Shown: positions 21,401 to 29,815 of the stretch, in pieces | How the letters are laid out: every line of letters starts with the position of its first letter | How positions within the stretch are numbered: the first letter of the stretch is position 1 | NCBI GenBank assembly: GCA_001953115.1 | Contig: LSSL01001587.1 | Location: 1-29,815, forward strand | Length of the DNA stretch: 29,815 nucleotides | Direction of reading: 5' to 3' | Source: Smittium mucronatum | Lineage: Eukaryota > Kickxellomycota > Harpellomycetes > Harpellales > Legeriomycetaceae | The notes under the pieces: generated by a model | The model's input: the letters and a program-made list of their open reading frames with translations, nothing else | What the model was told of the DNA's origin: nothing | The model's database searches: none | Position numbers and translations under genes: made by a program

Positions 21401-24400
21401 AAAATGGGACTAGAAAAGACTTCTCTTTATTAGTGATATATTATAAAGATAGAGTAGCCCCCTCTAGCTTTAAAAGAAATTACAATTAAAGGAATCAAAA
21501 CAAAAAATACAAAAGTTAAACTCTTATCATTTGAGGATGACTTGATAATAGAAATCGATTAAAAAAATGAAGAAAATTATGTGAAAAGGGTCCTAAATCT
21601 ATATTAATTGGTGTCAATATGGCAAAATAAAAAAAAGAAAAGTCGACGCAAATTAAAATAGTATTCCCAAATGAAAATATGTTTGATAAAAAATACATAG
21701 AATCTAATAGCAGTTTTAAAAATAAGTAAATAATATTTATCACCACTTGCATAGTGACATGAAAACAGAAAGAATTTATCCAGTAAAATTTTAAACGGAA
21801 TTCCAAGTTGAAGAAAAAGACTTTTTTTAATAAAGAGGTATATTATATTGGAAAAAATATATATTCTCACTTATTTATAGTCTAATGACCACTTATTACT
21901 ATTTTTTAAAGAGTAAATAGCCAAAAATATATATTCAAGTATATAAATTCATAAACATAAATATTATTCGGTATAAAAAAAAGCTCAAATATATCTGGAT
22001 AAACTATAATAAAATAATAAAAAATTGGTGGATTGAACTTAGTTGTTATAAAAGACCAATCCAAAGCTCTATTCCTAAAATGATATAAAGAACTGATAAC
22101 AGATAGAATTACAAAATGAACCATACTTGGGAAATAAAGCTCCTAGTTTCCACAAAATAAAATCAAAGAAATTAAAAAAGCCCTTAATTTAGTATTATAT
22201 TATTAAAAGAAAAAAAAAGTTTCTAAAAAAATGAAAATTGGTTTTGAAAACATTAAAATGTATGTAAAATATAGATAAAACTTAAATTACAGATCAGATC
22301 TATTATAATATAAAATTACGGGTAAAAGGATATTTAAGTTATATATTGGGTGGAAAAATATTTAAAAATAATTATTTCTGACTACATAAAAATGGAATAA
22401 CCAGTTTTAGATAATTAGTTAGATTGTTAAAAATTATATAGGATGGTAACTCAGCTTAAATATTGATAATGAACTAAAATCAATAAAATAAAAATTTCAG
22501 TTCTATAATTAGATATATTCCGAGTAAAGTTTGTAAATATCGAGTTAAATAGTTAGTTAAATTATTTGAAAATGATCAAGAATAGGGATTTTATTTGGAA
22601 ATGATAGATTTGTAATCACCCGTAAATTTACATTCTTTTTAATTCTGGGGGGTTTTTTTATTTTGAATAAAATTTATTGGTATTTACTATTTTTTAGTTG
22701 ATTTTGTATTTAATAACCTAAATTTTGAGAAAAGAGTTTGAGTATTTGTCATGGCAAGTATACCAATTCCTGAAATATGTTTTTAAATCTGCATAATTTA
22801 AATATGATAGATTTAGAAAAACCAAAATCACTTTAATTTTTATACGAGAGTATAAAATCGCTCTGCAGTATAAAAAAAATTAATAATCTAAAAAATAATA
22901 ATATGCAGTTCTGTATTAATGTAAGCTAAGATAAAAAAAAATATGCCCTTATATAATGAAAGTTAAACAATTTATAAAGATATGAATCTAATTTGCAAAT
23001 ATCTTGATCATTCTGAGAAAATTTTCAAAAGTTAAAAAATAAAAATATACGGGATATTTATTTTAAAAAACAAAAAATCTGAAAAATAAAAAAATGGTAG
23101 CAAAAATGGTATCAGATTATCTAATAGGAACATAAATAGTTTATAAAAATAAAAAATAAAAAATAAAAAAATTGATTAAAAAAAAGATATCCTTATCACA
23201 GCCGGAAAAACTGTGTAGGTAAAATGAAAGTTCAGAACGAGAAGGCTCTCCGTAAATATTCACCTACGAGATAGAAAGCTTTAAGGTGAAGGTTTCGATT
23301 CCAAAAAATAAATAAATATCTGATATTTATAAGTTTAAAAAAATGCGCATATAGAAATTTTATATAAACTTATATATTTGGAATATCCAGTTTTTTTGGT
23401 TGGGAAACATATTTAGAAAGAAAATTATATTAATTGTCATAAGTATACTTCCAAATGAAAGCGGATCAAGAGCACTATTTCGCTTCAAAAAAATATGTCC
23501 CAGTTAAATGGGTATGATATTAATTTCAGTATCGGAAAATTAGCTGAAGATTCAACAACAAGCTCTTCAACAGTTTTTTTTTAAAAAAAAACTCGGAATC
23601 ACCAAGAGTAAAATGTTTGGATCATGCTGTTTGTAACATGAATAAAATAATGGAGCCAGAATAAAAATTATCTAAAAATAATTGAGAGAAGATCTAATAT
23701 TAATTCAAATACTCTTCAATTAATTTTTTTTTTTCAATAGCTGTTGGATATTTTTCATTTTAAGCGCACGTAATTCCGGGAAATTAACGTGATTATTTAG
23801 AGCCCGAAAAATAATCTTGATAATAACAATAAATGGTGCTTAGATTACGTTCATTTTACTAACAGTACCTAAAATTCTTTAAATATGTTCAATACTACCA
23901 TAAAAGTGAGATATTTGTATTTTAAAAAAGCAATATAATTGATATTTTGAGTAAAATTTTACAGGTATTTATTAAATTAACAGGGGTAAGCTCAATTCAT
24001 CACTAGAGCCAAAATACGAACATGAGAAGATGTTTATACACTCAAAAACTTCTTTCATAAAGATATATAAAAAAGATTTTTTCACTAAAAGGAATATTCA
24101 AGAGAAAATGAGCTTTTGGAGGGAGCTAAATGAGATTTATATGAAAATATAACTTTTCCAGATCCAAAAAGATAATTGAAACTATATAGATGGTATCTAA
24201 TTGAAGAAATGCGTCATGTTTGTTTTTCGACACTTATAAAACGCGGAAATTTCCCCACGTATATTTAAAACTCAAAATACTTAAAAAAAATTGATTTTCT
24301 AAACATCCACTTTATGTTAATAGAAAAAGAATAAAGAAAAAAACAACAAAGAAAAAGACGATAAAGAAAAAAATATCTTCGTCATATAATTAAAGGGCAT

Positions 24401-26200
24401 GATACTGATATATTAAGCTTGTCATTTTTTATAAATTCAAAAAAGTTACACTATCAATAAAAGAATAACTTTAATGTATATTTAAAAAAAATTATGAAAT
24501 TATATCTGGTCATAAATAATACCAAAATTTTCATTTTATGTATTACATAGGTCTCGTAATTGGATAAATTTAATATTAACCTTATACAGAAAATTTTTGG
24601 AACTGTATAAAAAATTTTCTAACCGCGGTTGGTATTATTGGGTTATAAATCAGTTATAGTAACTTAAATATGTAAAATGACCCAATTTTATTGCAAAAAA
24701 AGGAATTTCTGATTTAAATATTCTCAAAATACATTAAATACAATTATTTCTGATGAATTCTTAAAATTTTAAATAAAATAATTAATTATACCCGGAAAAT
24801 AATCGATATTGCTTTGCTTTAAAGATTATTAATATATTCTTTATATATTATGAGTTTTTACATAAAAAAATTTACAGCATTGTTCGAATAAAACACCAAA
24901 TCTAGCATTTATTTTAAAAATATATATAAGCACAGAACTTTTATATTATGGTATACCAAAATTTTTTTGAAAAATAAATGTTTTCTTATTGTTAAATCAC
25001 ATTTTTTTAAGCGAAGAATGTTATTATTTAGAATATGTATTTTTGTTTTTAAAATATATATTATCAATTTATAATTAAAAAAAGTATCAAATGAAAAATA
25101 TTTTCCCCTCCAATTTCACTTATCTTGACTGCAATGATGCAGTGATATGAAAAATTTGTCGCTGAATACTCATTTTACTCGTATACACTTAATAATATAA
25201 ACATTTTTTTAGTTTAATCTATTATTAATTTCCAAAAATATATAAATAGATGAAAATAAACAATGAAGAAATAATTTTTACATTTAAATTCACACGGAAG
25301 ATGATTATTTTAATAAAAATTTCAAAAAAAACATTATTTTTACAGAAGAAATATTCACAGTTAACAAAGGAAAATATGAGAAAAATAAGTTATCTACAAA
25401 AAAATCTAGAAAAAAATTACTAAACGAGCCAAAATGCAAATTGATGGGAATAATATGAATTATTGTGCCAATATTAGAACTGTTTAAATCACATAGAATC
25501 TATCTAGATCCAAAAATTACAATCCACGTATAACCATTTTTACATAACCCATCAATAACAAGCTAAAAAATTAGGATATGGTATATGAGTATATTTAAAA
25601 TATCAAAAGAATGAAAAGTATGTAAAGTATGTAAAAAAAAATTAATAAGAGAAAAAAAATCATGTTTACTTTTTTCGTAGAAGAATTAAAAAGTTAGGGA
25701 ATTCATTTAAATCTATATTTAAAAAATAAATCAAATGCTGAATCTAGATTGGCAAATATAACCTCTTAATTGATAATTTAAATACTTTTCAGCTCTAATA
25801 AAGGTCAAAATTTCCAACATTAGAAACTTTAGGATATAAATAAATGTATTTTTTTAGAGAAAAGATAGGTTAATTACTGAATAAAAACATATTGACTGCC
25901 GAAATAATTTTTAATATACGAAAAAAATATTGATTGGAAAAATTATAAATGAATAAAAATAAAATGGGAAAAAAGAAACTTATAATAAAATCAAAATATT
26001 ATAGTTCTCTATATACCTTTGGGGAGTGCTTATTTCAGATGATAACTGGAAATAATTCGGCATCTTTCTATTTCCAATTTCAAATACGAAAATTTAGTAA
26101 ATCCAATACATAATACTTTAGCTAAATAAAATTAAAGCATTAAAAAAGTCAAATAGTTTTTATCTTATTATAAAAAAATAAAAAAACTAAATTTATATAT
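18500..26200. other. AT-rich desert, A-biased on the + strand, no gene seen
   Basis: Minus-strand frames up to 99 codons (19289-19588, 20227-20466, 21516-21806, 21604-21870, 21906-22124) are dominated by Phe, Leu, Ile and Tyr, as expected when the complementary strand is A-rich. Several overlap each other in different frames. I find no conserved motif. Purine-rich A/G tracts occur near 20.63 and 24.35 kb. Confidence 0.65.
23196..23301. other. Small GC islet with alternative short stems in AT desert
   Basis: GTAGGT at 23215-23220 can pair with ACCTAC at 23262-23267. TTCACCT at 23259-23265 can instead pair perfectly with AGGTGAA at 23284-23290. A tRNA T-arm-like TTCGATT follows at about 23294, but its flanking stem does not pair correctly. 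It may be a relic of a structured RNA gene or chance. Confidence 0.3.
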
Positions 26201-28310
26201 AATTATGGACTGAATGCTTTAGGATTGAAAAATTTAAGCTAATTTTTTAATTAATGGTAGATTTATCACTTTAAAAACTATTTATTTATCCTTTTTTTTT
26301 TTTCGTTTGAAAATTTAATTTCGAATGTAATCACAAATGCTTTTGTGGTTGAGATTGAAACTTTAAATGCAAGTAAGAATATTTTTATGGATGGATTTCA
26401 TATATTGTTTACGAATAATTTTGCAAATACTAATTCTAATAAATATCCGTTTTCCTTTGAATTTATGTATTTTAATGAACTTGCAAATGATTTTTCGATG
26501 CACATGGTCTTATTTTTAAATTTTTTGCAACTTTTTTTTAGAATATGTTAATTTTCGAATTAAAAATAATTCTGATAAGTTAGGGATATTTATTTGGTTT
26601 TTTTATCTACTCATAAATTACTATTTATTTAGTATTAATAAAAAATAAATATTAATTTTTTTTTTAAAAATTTATTTAATATTACAGAAAATTTTTCATT
26701 TTAATTACGCTTTTATAGAAAAATTTCTTTGAAATATGATCTGAATTTTTTCAAAAACTTGGACTTAGTCCATTTAGATATCGGTAAAAATTGGGACGAT
26801 AAACTTGTGTTTTCATTTAATTTTCCATCCATTTATAATTTATTTATTTTTATGGTGAGTTTATTACAAAATAAAGCTATAATTTAACTATTAATTTTTG
26901 AAAAATTCTAAATTTTTTATCTTATTAAATCATTTATTTTCTATCATTATAATAAATTAAAATACTCTATTTTTTTCCAAAAAAGTCTAGAAATAAAGTA
27001 AAAATAATTTTTAATAAAATTAAAACACTAAAATTAAATAAATAAAGAAAAAGGATATTCTATTTTAAATTGAAATCAACAAAACAATCAATTAACCAAT
27101 TTATGAGTCCAAATTGGTTGATTGAATTGCTTTTGGTATAAATTTTTTCCTAAAAGTACTTTCCAAAGTGTTTCTAATCAGTTTTTCTATCATTTGATAT
27201 TTATAGATTCTATATTTTCCTGGGTTAATGCAGAGTCCATTTATTCAAAAAGTTTAATTTTTCTCGTTTTCGATTCAAGATCTAGTATAAAATACGATTT
27301 ATTAATACAAAATTTCATTGGCCAAATTAACCAATTTTACTGAAGATAACCGACTTAAAGGGTTAGCGATATTTCAAGCAATAAAATCACACATCCAGCT
27401 AAAAAATTAAATAATCGAAGTGCAAATTTAAGGACAAAAGATATTTTTAGAAATTTAATTCCAAATAAATAACCGAAATTACAGAAAGAAGCGTGAAAAA
27501 AACGTCACCAATTTTCCATTTTATAGGATAAGTAGATTTTGAATTTATCTAATTAAAAAATAAAAATTGAATTACTAACTAAATGGTAATGGATTATTAA
27601 TCAAATGGTTAATTTAATTTTTTTTGAAAATTTAACTTAAAAATGAAAATGTATATAAAGATAAAAAATACTAAAATTACACCAAATTTAGACCAAAATT
27701 ATTTCGAAATTCAAAGATCTCAAAATAAAATAATCGATGTTTCAACAATATTATAATGTAATTTTAAAATTAAGTGACAATTTTTTATTTAGATCAAGTT
27801 ATTCATTTATAAGAACGGATTTTTTTATATTAATTTTAAATTAAAACATGCAGTATAATGAATAACTTTATATTTAACTATTATAGATAAATTATATTAT
27901 ATAATAAATATTAAAAATTAGATAAGCGCAATAAGAAACGAATAAGTTCTATTCGGAGAATATAAAAAAAAAATCAATATAAATTATTAGAAGCAAGCTT
28001 TCTAGTAAAATAAACTACATACTTGTAAACCAAAACCAAAATTATACTTATTTATATATAGAATTTACACAAGACACGTCTATAAAGAAACTGGAGGTGA
28101 TCTAACTTGATATTGATTGTGATTTTTTTGGTTATTTAACATATAGATTCTGAATATGTAACACGATGATTATGAAAAAGGAGAATAATGATGATTTCAT
28201 ATTATTATACAAGTATAATTTATTTAATTTAATCTCCCTCTTTTTCTTTTTCTTTTTTAATTTAATATCTGAAATCGGGAAGGCGTGTCATTCCAAATTA
28301 ATTAAGATAA

Positions 28311-28350
<40 letters not shown>

Positions 28351-29723
28351 ATATTCACAAAATTTACCGAAATATTTACATAAGAATATTATGCCTAAAT
28401 GTCCAATAAAGTTGAAATTATGAATTTTTTTTTACAGAAACCAAAGTTTTCCTCATTCAATCAAAACGTTTAAAATCTTAATTTTCCACAAATATTAGAC
28501 CAATTTCATTTAATGGGTTATTTTTAGAGTAACATACATAAATTTGAACTCTTATTATTAAAATGACTTAATAAAAATATAATTTGAGTCCTCGAATGAC
28601 TGCTCATGCTCATATTTAGGGGTTTTTAAATGACTAGTTTTGTTTTTTCTTATATACTCTATCATCTGAATAAACATTATAGATAGATAAAACGTTTTTT
28701 TTATTCCAGTCCAAACATCAAATTTTTATTGTAAAATTAAATATCTCTAATAAATCGTTTGTGCTTAGAAAAATATTAAAATATCCTTCGTATGATTCGC
28801 ATTGGATAAATAATAGTTGAGCTTTTAGTCTACTATTAAAGAGTTTATAACACGTAATTCAGAACATTTTTCAATGAATAGCTCCCATTTTTTTAAAAAA
28901 TATGATGCTCTGAATGAAAGCTGAAAAAAAATAATATCATTTTTTATTTAATTCCTAAAAAATATTTCAAAAGACTCAGAATTTTCGTTAATTTTTTAAA
29001 GTCTAAAACCAGCAATTTATTATTATAGATTCCGGTCTAAATTTTTTAAATGATGAAGTAAAAATTTAAGCAGATTCCGCTACCAATATTTTAATTTTCG
29101 TTATAATTGAGCTTTTTCTTTCCATCTTAATAATTGTATTGAATTTCCACATTATATTCGATCCAATTTCATCAGGGAGAATACCCGTCAATATAGTAGT
29201 AATTTTTTTTCCAAATTCAGTAATCCCAAGAAAGAATACAGGATATTCTAAATCTGACGTCAAAAAAGTCATATCTGCGAGTAAATTAGCGAAACTTCTT
29301 AAAAAAGATAATTTTTTTTGGTGGATGTCAATGATTTAATTAAATCGCATTTTTTTAATTATAAATAAAATATGCCGATTTTTAATCACTCTGATTTCTA
29401 TTATTATTAAAAAACTCTAAATTATCAGAAAATATTATTTTTTCTTTATAGCCATTTTATTCTGTGTAATTTATAAAGAATAGAAGTTTTAATCTTTAGA
29501 TTAAATCCACTACCTTCTGCTATTTTTTTTACATAATCCTCAGTTTTTTAGTTCTTTTTTGATACAAGTCCATAAAAAACTTGTTTTTTAAAGGAATACT
29601 AGAATTTTCTTAAATTTTATGCAAATTTTCCTTTCTTATATACATTATCTGTTTAATCGGATAATAATATTATTCTATTTTTATTATAGACTCTCATCCA
29701 GTTTTTATTTTTGAATCGCATTA

Positions 29724-29724
<1 letters not shown>
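26200..29724. other. AT-rich desert, T-biased on the + strand, no supportable gene
   Basis: From about 26.2 kb the + strand changes from A-rich to T-rich. Frames at 26345-26551, 27122-27343 and an opposing pair at 29066-29272 and 29139-29339 are a little richer in mixed residues than the desert, but they are short, flanked by stops in frame, and match no family I know. They could be decayed mobile-element or gene fragments. Confidence 0.55.
28313..28346. repeat. (AT)17 microsatellite
   Basis: This is a perfect uninterrupted dinucleotide array of 34 nt. It accounts for the alternating Ile/Tyr tail of a chance + strand frame that runs into it. Confidence 0.97.

Positions 29725-29815
<91 letters not shown>
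29725..29815. repeat. (TAA)n microsatellite reaching the window end
   Basis: This is a perfect trinucleotide array of 91 nt (about 30 units) with no interruption, truncated by the end of the window. The true length is unknown, and an assembly break at such an array is likely. Confidence 0.97.

Noticed and set aside
19289..22124. Minus-strand frames up to 99 codons, rich in Phe/Leu/Ile and resembling membrane proteins
   Set aside because: A-rich complementary DNA automatically encodes such residues; the frames overlap each other in different phases and lack motifs or supporting signals.
23281..23301. tRNA T-arm-like GGTTTCGATTCC
   Set aside because: The position 53-61 pair is mismatched and no cloverleaf with acceptor and D arms could be drawn.
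29066..29339. Opposing frames on both strands as genes
   Set aside because: They overlap on opposite strands, are short and unrecognised, and have no supporting signals.

Overview
The window looks like nuclear DNA from a eukaryote with a very AT-rich genome. An early-diverging fungus (for example a Zoopagomycota/Kickxellomycotina-type lineage) fits best, but this is inferred from one protein and base composition, and no taxonomic marker is present. There are no operons, bacterial ribosome sites, rRNAs or convincing tRNAs. Most of the sequence is A+T desert carrying only short chance reading frames.

Only one gene is certain. It is a minus-strand, uninterrupted 811-codon gene at 8139-10574 encoding a bZIP transcription factor. 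Its basic region is of the ATF6/CREB3 style and is followed by a leucine zipper. About 45 residues further on is a single strongly hydrophobic segment and then a 243-residue C-terminal tail. This is the architecture of a membrane-tethered stress factor released by proteolysis, such as metazoan ATF6. The gene has a plausible complete transcription unit: a TATA box (11458-11465), a short leader exon ending at 11383, a long 5'-UTR intron (10582-11382) whose acceptor lies 7 nt before the ATG, and two AATAAA sites about 230 nt beyond the stop.

Layout: 1-607 holds an inverted repeat with arms at about 1-112 and 495-607. 608-4600 is AT desert. 4600-7900 is less AT-rich, with G and C homopolymer tracts and a strong G-quadruplex motif at 6726-6748. 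7900-11470 is the bZIP unit. 11470-15330 is moderately AT-rich and has several short protein-like open frames, mostly on the minus strand. Some are bounded by good splice-donor sequences and could be exons of an unrecognised gene, but none is established. 15330-29815 is AT desert with simple repeats: (TTTTAAA)5, (AT)17, and a (TAA)n array running to the window end. Within it the + strand is A-rich from about 18.5 to 26.2 kb and T-rich beyond.

The item most worth following is the apparent membrane-tethered bZIP. Well-studied fungi run the unfolded-protein response through Ire1 and Hac1 rather than an ATF6-type factor. No defence system, gene cluster or intact mobile element was found.
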